Source of the DNA: Chloroflexi bacterium UBA4730
Lineage (GTDB): Bacteria > Chloroflexota > Limnocylindria > P2-11E
Length of the DNA: 51,710 nucleotides
Reading direction: 5' to 3'
NCBI GenBank assembly: GCA_002404155.1
Contig: DHJC01000044.1
Coordinates: 70,384 to 122,093 of the forward strand
Below, one piece after another: positions 27,698 to 35,710 of the stretch. Position numbers and translations under genes: made by a program. Every line of letters starts with the position of its first letter. Positions within the stretch are counted from its first letter, which is position 1. The notes beneath the pieces were generated by a model. The model did not search any database. It was not told where the DNA came from and saw only the letters and a program-made list of their open reading frames with translations.

Positions 27698-28692
27698 GGC
27701 GTCGTTCGGCGCTCCAGCCGCCCGAACACATCGATGATCCACAGGGCGTTGCCGTCCACCGCGACGGCGTAGCTGGGCACCGGAAAAGTCTCGGTCGTCC
27801 CGCCGGATGCGCGATCGACGAAGACGAGCGACACGCCCGGCACCCAGACCCCGCGGGACGTGGCCGCGAGGGAGGCGACTCCCTCGCGCCCCTGGGGCGC
27901 TCCGGCCTGAACGACCGCGGCCACGGTGTTCGTGCGGGCGTCGATGCGGTACAGCCCGCCGTCGTCGCGCGCGGATCCCCCGCGGACCCACACGTCATCG
28001 CCCGCGATGGCGATCGCCAGGGCCCACGCTCCGACGGGGATCTCTGCGACCACCGCGTTCCGCCTCGCGTCGATGCGGAGCAGCAGGCCTGCGGCGCTGC
28101 AGACGACCCACACGGCATCGCCGCTCGTCGCGATCTCGGTCGGACCCGAGCCCACGGGGATGCGAGCGACGGTCTGCCGCGTGGCCGGGTCGATGCGCGC
28201 GATGGTGTCGTTCGCGTAGTCACTGACCCAGACGGCGTCGTCGGTGGTGGCGAGCGACCACGCATCGAAGCCGACCGCGATCGCGTCCGTGACGACGTTC
28301 CGCGCGGGATCGATCCGCACGACCGCGTTCGCGTCGTTCGCCACGGCCCACACCGCTCCGGCGCCTGCGGCGACGGCGCTCGGCGCGTCGCACGCTCGGA
28401 GGCCGAACGAACCGGTGGCGTAGGCATGCTCCGACGACGGCGCGCAGCCTGCCGCGAGGAGCCGCTGCGGGTCGGCGACCGTGATGCTCGCGACGATCGC
28501 GCCAGACTTTGCGTCGACCCGTTGCACCGTGCCCTCCGCGGCGCTCGCGATCCAGACCGAGCCGAACGCCGGCACCGGACGGATCGCCCGCTGGCCAAGC
28601 GCGATCGGCGCGAGCGACGGATCTTCGGCTGGCGCCGGCGCGGCGCACGCCGCAGCGAGCGTCGTGACCACTACGAGAAAGGCGAAGCGCAT
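27694..28692 (-). CDS. Lipoprotein with YVTN/Vgb-like beta-propeller
   Basis: The 332-residue protein has a lipoprotein signal (hydrophobic stretch ending TLAAAC at residue 16), so it is exported and lipid-anchored. At least five repeats follow the pattern AVWV...N.VARIDP.T..VVA.I.VG (for example DDAVWVSDYANDTIARIDP), spaced about 40-45 residues apart, as in virginiamycin B lyase-like and YVTN propellers. A binding or scaffold role is more likely than lyase activity. It converges with the ThDP enzyme, the stops overlapping. Confidence 0.85.
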   Translation of the reverse strand: MRFAFLVVVTTLAAACAAPAPAEDPSLAPIALGQRAIRPVPAFGSVWIASAAEGTVQRVDAKSGAIVASITVADPQRLLAAGCAPSSEHAYATGSFGLRACDAPSAVAAGAGAVWAVANDANAVVRIDPARNVVTDAIAVGFDAWSLATTDDAVWVSDYANDTIARIDPATRQTVARIPVGSGPTEIATSGDAVWVVCSAAGLLLRIDARRNAVVAEIPVGAWALAIAIAGDDVWVRGGSARDDGGLYRIDARTNTVAAVVQAGAPQGREGVASLAATSRGVWVPGVSLVFVDRASGGTTETFPVPSYAVAVDGNALWIIDVFGRLERRTTP

Positions 28693-28701
28693 GGCTGAAC
28701 G

Positions 28702-29112
28702 CTAGCGCGGGGGAAGATCCAGCCTCTGCACCCGGAAGATGAGCTCCCACGTGTTGAAGACGCCCCAGAGGAGACTCAGCACCGCGACGCCGCCGATGAT
28801 GTACAACGCGCGCGCCTCGCCGACGGCCACACCGATGGCGGCCGCGATCGTGACCATGAACAAGGCGAAGCCGGCCACGAACTGGATGATCGTGACGCGC
28901 CGGTCGTAGCCGATCCCGGTCGCGCGCAGGCCGCTACGCGAGGCCGCCGCGAACGGCAACGTTGCCGCGAGGACGACCGCGAGCAGCTCTACGCCGAAGG
29001 CCCGGAGCGTCTGGGGCATGAGCGCGAGAAAGCCGATCCCCATCGACAGGACGTAGCCCAGGAACACCGTCCGCGCGACCGAGCGGAGCTCGGCGTTCTC
29101 GGCCGCGCTCAA
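28702..29112 (-). CDS. Hypothetical four-helix membrane protein
   Basis: In the 136-residue protein, four hydrophobic segments are visible: YVLSMGIGFLALMPQTL, VELLAVVLAATLPFAAA, FVAGFALFMVTIAAAIGVAV and LYIIGGVAVLSLLWGVFN. No family is recognised. The only start before the first helix is TTG at 29112. It lies directly upstream of the beta-propeller lipoprotein (9 bp), suggesting one transcript. Confidence 0.65.
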   Translation of the reverse strand: MSAAENAELRSVARTVFLGYVLSMGIGFLALMPQTLRAFGVELLAVVLAATLPFAAASRSGLRATGIGYDRRVTIIQFVAGFALFMVTIAAAIGVAVGEARALYIIGGVAVLSLLWGVFNTWELIFRVQRLDLPPR

Positions 29113-29472
29113 TACGCGGATGTGGATCTACGTTGAAGTCGTGCCACAGCGCGAGTTCTCCGACATCGGGACGCGAGGATAGCGGTCGGCAGGACGCTGC
29201 TGCTCGCCCGATCGCCACAGCCCACTGCGCCGCGCTCGCGCGTGAGCGCTTGGCGCGAGCGAGGGCCTGAATAATTCGGTGGATTTGGCCATCGCTCCTG
29301 CGCTTCGCGCGGTAACTGACAGCTGAGCGGACGACGGGAGTCAACCGTGCGGATGTGGCAACGGGCCGGCGTGTGCATGACGAGCGCGGGTGGTTGCGGC
29401 TCGCGAGTTGAGATGATCGAAGGCTCAAGGCGCCGCAACAACCTTCCTCGAGTCGGCAGGCGGCGGTCGGAA
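29113..29472. other. 360-bp intergenic stretch with no supported gene
   Basis: Reading frames on both strands are short, Arg-rich and lack ribosome binding sites. I see no hairpin with a T-run and no tRNA-like element. Confidence 0.5.
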
Positions 29473-29691
29473 CTAGGTGCCTGCGATGAAGCGGATGCTG
29501 AGCATCGTGCGACACCGCGGACAGTTGAGGGTCGCGAGCGACGACTCGCTCTGCCCCAACGCTGGAATGAACTTCAGTCCGTCGGCATCCGACACACTCC
29601 GCGTGCACTGGGGGCATCGGAGTTCGCCACGGCCCAACTCGGCGTGGGTAGTCTGTAGGTCCGCGAAGCCGACTCTCTTTTTCCGTCCCAC
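29473..29691 (-). CDS. Small zinc-ribbon-like protein
   Basis: The 72-residue protein has two CPxC knuckles (CPQC at about residue 26 and CPRC at about 57), separated by about 31 residues. This is the layout of a zinc ribbon. The N-terminus is basic (MGRKKR). The start is GTG at 29691 with only a weak upstream purine stretch. No partner is evident; its neighbours are the membrane protein and the sortase-like relic. Confidence 0.5.
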   Translation of the reverse strand: MGRKKRVGFADLQTTHAELGRGELRCPQCTRSVSDADGLKFIPALGQSESSLATLNCPRCRTMLSIRFIAGT

Positions 29692-29907
29692 CTAGCACCG
29701 CCCTCTCGGCCGCCTGCGAGCGACGGCCCTAGTTCTAGTTCCCACCGGTTTCTGAGACCCCACGCAGGGGCCACTGATCGATACACACCGCCAGCGCGCT
29801 GACGCGCTCTGTCGCCGCCGTGGGAGCCATTAGAACGCGGACGGCGGACAGGCGTCGTCGCAGTTGCGCTGGTCGCGACTGGCCGTTGATCGATCGGCGC
29901 CCGATCG

Positions 29908-30940
29908 TTAGCCCGCCGGTACGGCGATCACAACGAACCGGGGATCGGTGGGGTTCGGTCCGGTGGACGTTTGGATGGTCAGCCGCTCTCCGGGCGTGTC
30001 CCTCATCCAGGAAACGTCGTCCGGCGCGATACGCGGGTGGACCTCGGTGACGACGTACTTCAGCGCCTTCAGATCCGGTGTCGAGATATAGACCTCGTCG
30101 CCCACTTCCGCGTTCCAGAGATTGAGGAACATGCCGACGCGCGCGTGCGAATAGATGTAGGTGTTGCTGCCGAGGCCGGGGATCGACGTCGTCGGCAGGT
30201 GGAACGCAAAATTCTCCGGTGTCCTTTGATCGACGGTGTCCCGGGTGATGTCTCCCTCGGTGATCGGCAGGTCGATCGACAGCCTCGGGATCTGCACCCG
30301 GTACCCGTCCGGGATCGGCGTCAGGGGATCTCGCGTCGCGGGCGGCACCGGCGGAGTTCCGTCCGGATTGAGAACCGTAACGTACCAAAAGACGCCGTAG
30401 TCCTCCATCCATGTCGTGCCTTCAATGATCGGACGTAGCGCGATCGCGTAGCGGCCCGGCGTCGCCGGGGCTCGGACTCGGAACTGGAACCAGGCCACTT
30501 GGCCCCGGTCCAACGTAGGGCGCGGGCTGGACTGCGAGCCGATTGAACCGCGGCCACCCGGTGTCGGGAGACCCCTGCGTGCCATCGCCACCGAGAATGC
30601 TCGGTCGGTCTTGTCCCGGCATGGGATTCCACGTCGCGAGGTAGGCGACCTCGCCCAGAGGACCGCTAACCCAGCCACGCGAGCCAGTGTTGTAGAACGC
30701 AACGGTCGCAGTGGACTCGGTGGCCGGGCAGAGCGACATGTAACCGCTCTGGCCAAACCACGCTGCATGGAATCCTTCGTGTCCGAACGTGAGCCCAGTC
30801 GGTGGAGGGATGCCCGGACCCACCGATGACGCGCAGGTCGCCGCTCTGGCAACCGGGGATGCGACGAGCAGCGCAGCCGCGATCACCGACACTCCGGCGA
30901 TCGTCGCAATCAGGCGCGTTAGGCGCTTGGGCACGCTCAT
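29908..30940 (-). pseudogene. Exported Ig-like/sortase-domain protein, frameshifted and lacking the catalytic Cys
   Basis: The first part (ATG at 30940, or GTG at 30964) has a signal peptide ending ARAAT and an Ig-like beta domain (FHAAWFGQSGYMSLCP). At about 30518-30520 one extra base in a C run shifts the frame. The second frame continues the Ig-like domain (QVAWFQFRVRAPATPGRYAI) and then a sortase domain with the His in NTYIYSHARVG and the Arg in DPRFVVIAV. The usual TLxTC is LTIQTS, so the nucleophile is Ser instead of Cys. Without the shift the protein would be about 343 residues. It may be a dead sortase, a divergent one, or an assembly indel in a non-catalytic paralogue. Confidence 0.75.
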
Positions 30941-31072
30941 CTTTCCTATGAGGCCACGAACCACGACCGAGCGCTAGGGGCCACGACGTACTCCTTCGTT
31001 CCATCGACTTCGTCGGGCGGCGTTACCAAGCCATCGGTGTCCATGGCAGGGATCCGCCGAAAGGAGGCCGTC

Positions 31073-31252
31073 TTGGCTCGCGATAGGTCCGTCTCAGCAG
31101 TTCAGCGACGGGTCGGGCCAAGGCTCCGGGCGTTCTACAACTTGACCGGGCTGCCGCTGGATGAGCCCGACGCCCGAGGCATCGAAGACCCTACTGGCTC
31201 TGCGTCGTCGCTCCACGCAGGCCATTCAGGATCACGGTTTGGGCCTCGTTGA
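31073..31252 (+). CDS. Possible small ORF with a strong ribosome binding site
   Basis: A TTG start follows AAAGGAGG by 6 nt and opens a 59-codon frame (SAVQRRVGPRLRAFYNLTG segment) that overlaps the 3' end of the opposite membrane-protein gene. No family is recognised, and the last third is a shadow of the other gene. It could be chance. Confidence 0.25.
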   Translation: MARDRSVSAVQRRVGPRLRAFYNLTGLPLDEPDARGIEDPTGSASSLHAGHSGSRFGPR

Positions 31253-31634
31253 TCGAGTGGACCTCGACGGTCAACCGGTGCACCGCGGTCAAGGTCTCGT
31301 GGTCGGCTTCCGCGCGCGCGTCGTTGGCGGCTTGGATCACGTTCTGGCCGACGATGATGATCGGCAGCAGGATCAGCTGCAGGAAGGTCTGGGCCACCCA
31401 GGACACGATCACGATGACGTCGCCAGAATGGAGCGCAGCGGGTAACGAGACGAGCGCGATACAGGCGAAGAGATAGGCGATCCACATCGAGCCGACGGTC
31501 CTCGTGATCCGCACGGCGAGCCACGTGTTGAACCGTCCGGCAGGCCCGGTGCCGTGAACCGTCGCGTGGACATCGCGGCTCAGCACGAGCCGGGGCTGGT
31601 GTCGTTTGGCTGTCGCGACCTCAGGGTTGTCCAT
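31191..31634 (-). CDS. DUF1003-like small membrane protein
   Basis: In the 147-residue protein, two membrane helices (MWIAYLFACIALVSLPAAL and VSWVAQTFLQLILLPIIIVG) are followed by GQNVIQAANDARAEADHETL and a C-terminal helix. The hydrophobic pair followed by QN and an acidic/His helix resembles DUF1003 and related actinobacterial proteins. ATG at 31634 is chosen because GGAGG lies 6 nt upstream. The function is unknown. Confidence 0.7.
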   Translation of the reverse strand: MDNPEVATAKRHQPRLVLSRDVHATVHGTGPAGRFNTWLAVRITRTVGSMWIAYLFACIALVSLPAALHSGDVIVIVSWVAQTFLQLILLPIIIVGQNVIQAANDARAEADHETLTAVHRLTVEVHSINEAQTVILNGLRGATTQSQ

Positions 31635-31982
31635 ACATCCTCCACGCGCAGATGGGCGAGCACTCTTTCGCAGCTGGCCGCGACTGATCCGGCTCAGCCG
31701 CCGGTCTGAAGCGCTGACTGTGATGCACGCGAGCCTGCGCCGTGCCCGGCCCACTTTCAAACCGTCGCAGGTTACCGAGGAAATCCGCGGGGCCCGCTAC
31801 GCTCCCGACCAGTCGGTCGATCGCGTTTCCCTCAGCCGATGACGGCGGGACAGTGCGCACCGACCCTCTTCATTCCGCGGGCCGGGTGCGCCGGCGACCA
31901 CCAATGCCGGCGCATTCTCGTCGCCGGGCGGATGAACAGCATCGCGAGGGAGACGTCGCGATGGAGTACCTCCCGCGACCTG
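31635..31982. other. 348-bp intergenic stretch with no supported gene
   Basis: Short Arg-rich frames only, on both strands. It separates the upstream side of the DUF1003-like gene from the stop of the MBL-fold gene. No promoter or terminator could be assigned confidently. Confidence 0.45.
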
Positions 31983-33488
31983 CTACGTGAGCTCGGTGGT
32001 CTCGCGCCAGCCTGGAACCGCCGTCGCAAAGCCAAGGGCGCGCACCTTCGGCTCGAAGGCGGCCTGGGCGGCAGGATCGCCGTGGACGATGAACGTCGTG
32101 CGTGGTTTCTTGGTGAAGTTGCCGAGCCAGGCGAGGAGCTCGGGCTCGTCAGCGTGCGCGGAGAATCCGCTGATCGAGCGGACCTGGCAGTGGACTTCGA
32201 GGTCTTGTCCGTCGATCCGCACCTGCGTCGCGCCCTGCTGCAGATGCGCACCAAGCGTGCCGTCGCCCTGATAGCCGACGAAGAGCAGGGTCATCGCCGG
32301 ATCGGCGACGAGCGCCTTGACGTGCTGGACGATCCGGCCACCGGTGATCATCCCGTTCGAGGCGACGACCATGAGCGGCCGGGCCGCCTGCTCGATGGCC
32401 AGGGAGTCCTTGGGGTCGTTGGTCACGATGGCATCCGGATAGTCGATCGGCGCGTCGTGGCGGGCGATCAGGGCCCGGGCGTCATCGTCGAAGTAGTCGG
32501 AGTACGCCCGGTAAATGGCGGTGGCCTTCTGGGCCATTGGCGAATCGAGGTACAGCGGCAGGTGCGGGGTGGTTCCCGCGCCCAGTAGCCGGTTCAGCTG
32601 GTAAACGATCTCCTGGGTCCGGCCGATCGCGAACGACGGCATGAGGAGCACGCCCTTCGCGTCGCTCGTCAGCCTCACCGCCTCGCCGAGCAGTCGGATC
32701 GCCTCCTCTTCAGGCTCGTGGATCTTGCCCCCATAGGTCGACTCGATGAGCAAGTAATCTGCGGTCGTGACTAGGGTGGGGTCACGCAGGATCGGCGTGG
32801 CAGGCCGGCCGAGGTCGCCACTGAAGACGATCGTCCGCTCCTGGTCGCCCTCGGTGACCCGGACGCGAATGATCGCTGAGCCCAGGATGTGGCCCGCGTC
32901 CATGAACGTCGCGGTGATCCCCGGCGCGACCGGGACTTCGGCCTCGTAGTCGATGCCGTGAAAGAGCGCCAGCGCTGTGTTGGTGTCGACGACCGTGTAC
33001 AGCGGCGCGCGCAGTGCGGTGACGGCTGCCGGCGAAGCCGCCCGCGTCGCGGCGGCGGGATCTTCCGTGGTCGCGGCCGCGAGCTCGGCCGTGGTCGCTT
33101 CGTCTTCGGCCGCGGCACGATCGGGGTTCCGTGTGGCGAACCGTTGGTGGCTCTGCGCGGCTTCCTCCTGCAGCTTGGCGGAATCCAGCAGCACCAGTCG
33201 GGTGAGATCGACCGTTCCCCTCGTCGCGTAGATCGGCTTGCGGAAGCCGGAGGCCGCCAGATGTGGGATGAGCCCGCAGTGATCGAGGTGCGCGTGCGTG
33301 AGCAGGAGCGCGTCGATCTCCCCCGGCTGGTAGGCGAACGGCACCCGATTGCGGATCACGTCGTGCGGGCTGCCTTGGAACATGCCGCAGTCGATGACCA
33401 CCCGCGCCCGATCGGTCTCAAGCAGGTATTGCGAACCCGTCACCGTGCGTGTCGCGCCGAGAAAATGCAGACGCATTTCAGCCATCAT
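31983..33488 (-). CDS. MBL-fold beta-CASP RNA-processing nuclease-like protein
   Basis: The 501-residue protein has the metallo-beta-lactamase motif HAHLDH (H65, H67, D69, H70), after a GATRTVTGSQYLLE start typical of CPSF/Ysh1-like bacterial proteins. A beta-CASP region includes PSFAIGRTQEIVYQLNRLL and a VASNGMITGGRIVQH segment. The C-terminal FSAHADEPELLAWL matches the RMMBL domain. This indicates a zinc-dependent RNase. About 120 residues of acidic/Ala-rich sequence (roughly 120-160) insert between the first His motif and the rest. The start is among ATGs at 33488, 33485 and 33476. It is divergent from the LOG-like gene. Confidence 0.9.
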   Translation of the reverse strand: MMAEMRLHFLGATRTVTGSQYLLETDRARVVIDCGMFQGSPHDVIRNRVPFAYQPGEIDALLLTHAHLDHCGLIPHLAASGFRKPIYATRGTVDLTRLVLLDSAKLQEEAAQSHQRFATRNPDRAAAEDEATTAELAAATTEDPAAATRAASPAAVTALRAPLYTVVDTNTALALFHGIDYEAEVPVAPGITATFMDAGHILGSAIIRVRVTEGDQERTIVFSGDLGRPATPILRDPTLVTTADYLLIESTYGGKIHEPEEEAIRLLGEAVRLTSDAKGVLLMPSFAIGRTQEIVYQLNRLLGAGTTPHLPLYLDSPMAQKATAIYRAYSDYFDDDARALIARHDAPIDYPDAIVTNDPKDSLAIEQAARPLMVVASNGMITGGRIVQHVKALVADPAMTLLFVGYQGDGTLGAHLQQGATQVRIDGQDLEVHCQVRSISGFSAHADEPELLAWLGNFTKKPRTTFIVHGDPAAQAAFEPKVRALGFATAVPGWRETTELT

Positions 33489-33619
33489 GGCACCCGCGCG
33501 GGGCGTGGGCGCAGAGGGCTGCCTTCCGACGTTGGGCGTTTTCTTCGCGCGGCGTGAGCCGCCGCCGACGACGACAGAGCAATCCCACCCGGCCCGCGTA
33601 GCCGCGTAGGCTGGCCGTC

Positions 33620-34594
33620 TTGCCGCTCCTTCCGCGACCGGAGCCGTTCGACCCATTGCGGAACGGCTTGTACACAGGCGACGAGCTGATGCAGGGCTAC
33701 ACACCCGCAAACCCGGAGGGCGCCCTCGATCGGAAGATCGCTCGCTACTTCGTGGCCGCCGGTGGCCGCAACCCAGCCTCCGCGGCGGAAGCCATCGCCC
33801 AGCGGCTCCACGACTTCGGCATCGACCGCGCCCTGACCGCATGGCTCAACGGCAACGGCGGCACCGCGCCGAAAGTCGTGGGCGTGATGGGCGGCCACTC
33901 GACGCCCCGCGACGACCCGCAGTACGCGTTGGTCGCAGACCTCGGGTGGCGGTTGGGGCGGGCCGGCTTTGACGTGGCGACCGGCGGCGGCCCCGGGCTC
34001 ATGGAAGCGGCGAACCTGGGCGCGTACCTCTCGACGTATGCGGACCGCGGCGCCCTGGATCGCGCATTGGCACTGTTGAAACAGGCCCCGGCGTTCGAGT
34101 CCAACCACGCTCGGTACATCGAAGCGACGCGTCGGGTGCTCGCCGATCTGCCGAATGGCGCGGATAGCCTCGGCCTGCCGACCTGGGTCTATCCGGATGA
34201 ACCAGTGAACCTGTTCAGCTCGCACATCGCGAAGTACTTCTCCAACAGCATGCGCGAAGAGGGCCTCATCGCGATCGGTAGCCACGGCGTGGTCGTTGCG
34301 AGCGACACGCCCGGTACCCTGCGGGAAGTCTTCCAAGCGGCGGAGCAGAACAGCTACTGGGTGGGCGACCGCCGCAGTCCAATGGTCCTGCTCGGTCCGC
34401 AGGGCTCCTCGAGCTTCGAACTCTTGCTTGCGTACGCGCGACGCGACGGCTACGCGGAGCTCGTCAGGTGGTTCGAGGATCCAGGGGAGGTCGTCGACTT
34501 CATCGTCCGAACGCCTCCCCTCACTCGGCAGTCGCCCGCGCCGGCGACATCGGCTGCTGGAGTACGGCGCATGCGTTATCGGCGACCCGGCTGA
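33620..34594 (+). CDS. Rossmann-fold nucleotide-binding protein related to the LOG family
   Basis: The 324-residue protein has a central strand VVGVMGGHSTPR and the motif ATGGGPGLMEAANLGAYL, characteristic of LOG/PpnN-like nucleotide hydrolases. The second LOG signature PGGxGTxxE is replaced by ASDTPGTLREVFQAAEQ, so a phosphoribohydrolase function is uncertain. The N-terminal ~70 residues are an added helical segment. TTG at 33620 is the longest start; ATG at 33689 would still keep the Rossmann domain. Confidence 0.75.
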   Translation: MPLLPRPEPFDPLRNGLYTGDELMQGYTPANPEGALDRKIARYFVAAGGRNPASAAEAIAQRLHDFGIDRALTAWLNGNGGTAPKVVGVMGGHSTPRDDPQYALVADLGWRLGRAGFDVATGGGPGLMEAANLGAYLSTYADRGALDRALALLKQAPAFESNHARYIEATRRVLADLPNGADSLGLPTWVYPDEPVNLFSSHIAKYFSNSMREEGLIAIGSHGVVVASDTPGTLREVFQAAEQNSYWVGDRRSPMVLLGPQGSSSFELLLAYARRDGYAELVRWFEDPGEVVDFIVRTPPLTRQSPAPATSAAGVRRMRYRRPG

Positions 34595-34676
34595 TCGCCG
34601 ACCTGATTCGCGGGCTCGGTTCTAATCTCGACGGACACTGACGTTTCGCATTAGTGGGGAGGAGGTGGCACAAGAG

Positions 34677-34886
34677 ATGTGCTACACGTGCGGGTGCAAG
34701 CTGCCCTACGACGCGCATGGCGATCCGCGGAACATCGTCGAAGACGACCTGGTCGCGAGCGGTACGACCAAGACGATCAAGAACGCCGGCCGGCGGACGG
34801 CGAAGGAGAACATGCTCGATCTCTTGCTGGAAGAGAAGCGCCGCGGCGAACTCGAACGACCACACCGGAGCTACGCCGAGAGGTAG
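34677..34886 (+). CDS. Small MCxxCGC protein, copy 1
   Basis: The 69-residue protein begins directly with MCYTCGCKLP, a compact three-Cys motif, followed by an HGDPRNIVEDDL stretch and a basic helix. ATG at 34677 is preferred to GTG at 34665 because the strong GGAGGAGG is correctly spaced only for the ATG. A relative is at 51225-51395 (MCMNCGCG). A metal-binding or Fe-S role is possible. The family is not named to my knowledge. Confidence 0.75.
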   Translation: MCYTCGCKLPYDAHGDPRNIVEDDLVASGTTKTIKNAGRRTAKENMLDLLLEEKRRGELERPHRSYAER

Positions 34887-35244
34887 CGTCGCGGCGTAGT
34901 GACTCGAGCAACGCGCGCGGGCTAGCGCAACCATTCGCAGAGTGACCGAGCGCCGTCGTGGCCGAAGGTCACGCGGCGGCCAGCCGAGGCACGCAGCATC
35001 GTGACGCTCTCGGCAGGAGCACATTCGCGCGCGCCGTGCCGCTCTCAGTCGGCCGATGATCCCGGACCACAGCTGGGCGGGAAGCGCGGCGAACCGCCGC
35101 CCTAACGGCGGCCCCGCGGCAGACGGTTGTGCAAGGATTTCGGCCGAACACCGTGCATGTTGCAGATCTGAGGGGCGCAGATTCCCGGTGACCGCTGGAG
35201 CGCCGGACCTATCCTGCCTGTCGATCCCCCTGAAAAGGAAAACG
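34887..35244. other. 358-bp stretch ahead of the amt relic
   Basis: No convincing ORF. It contains a hairpin (CCGCCG, 6-nt loop, CGGCGG) at about 35095-35112 and ends in an AAAAGGAAA ribosome-binding-like sequence before the amt fragment. It may be the old amt promoter region. Confidence 0.4.
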
Positions 35245-35385
35245 ATGCTGCATCTCGATACGAGCAACTCCGGGTTCATGCACCTCTGTACGAGCCTCGT
35301 CATGCTGATGACCCCGGGACTGGCCTTCTTCTACGGCGGGCTTGTCGGCCGGCGCGGCGAGCAGGCCCACGGCGGAGAGCTGTAG
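35245..35385 (+). pseudogene. amt: 5' fragment of an Amt-family ammonium transporter
   Basis: The first ~35 codons match the start of Amt proteins: a short exported N-terminus, then SLVMLMTPGLAFFYGGLVG, the hallmark first membrane helix. The frame then becomes unrelated (RRGEQAHGGEL) and stops at 35385. An integrase tail begins 33 bp later. AAAAGGAAA precedes the ATG. The remaining ~370 codons are absent. This is a truncated relic, with the cut point at about 35345. Confidence 0.8.
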
Positions 35386-35417
35386 CGCGATGGGCTGACC
35401 CTCGCAGGCGCGGGAAC

Positions 35418-35507
35418 TTGGTCGCCGTAACGCTTGACCTTTACTCCCATGTGGTGCCGAGCGGTCAGCGGGAAGCGGCGAAGGAGATGGGCGCGGCCCT
35501 ATTCGGA
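35418..35507 (+). pseudogene. Integrase (tyrosine recombinase) C-terminal tail, relic 1
   Basis: The frame encodes VTLDLYSHVVPSGQREAAKE, containing the catalytic-Tyr segment and the final helix of tyrosine recombinases. The upstream catalytic domain is missing. It is closely similar to relic 2 at 43826-43936. It lies directly between the amt fragment and repeat copy A, in the same order an integrase 3' end would have. Confidence 0.75.
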
Positions 35508-35550
35508 CAGTCCAACCACTCCATCGACATGCGCCGAGCCTTCGCCTCAC

Positions 35551-35710
35551 CTCTACCGCGCAGCGACGCTCAAAATGTGGGAACAGTGGCCGATTATTGC
35601 CACGTTCACGGTCGCGGGGAGGATCGCGCAAACACGGGACTCAACCACGCGGAAGTGGTAACAGCTCGCCTCGTTCAGGACGAGCTCGGATGGCTCCGGC
35701 TGACGGCTTC
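35551..35710 (+). repeat. Dispersed ~155-bp repeat, copy A
   Basis: It begins CTCTACCGCGC and ends near GGCTCCGGCTG. It includes the shared blocks AACAGTGGCCGATT, GGAGAGGATCGCG (here GGGGAGGATCGCG) and CGCGGAAGTGGTAACAGCTCG. Near the 3' end is a hairpin, CTCGT, loop TCAGG, ACGAG. Copies B and D are also full length, and copy C has only the 3' half. The 3' end encodes the last ~18 residues of the opposing GAF protein. Confidence 0.8.

Noticed and set aside
26267..27991. 574-codon minus-strand frame opposite the second ThDP enzyme
   Set aside because: Shadow of the coding strand, which has complete ThDP motifs.
35155..35244. Riboswitch or glnA-type motif ahead of the amt fragment
   Set aside because: I could not find the conserved core of any ammonium- or glutamine-linked RNA motif.
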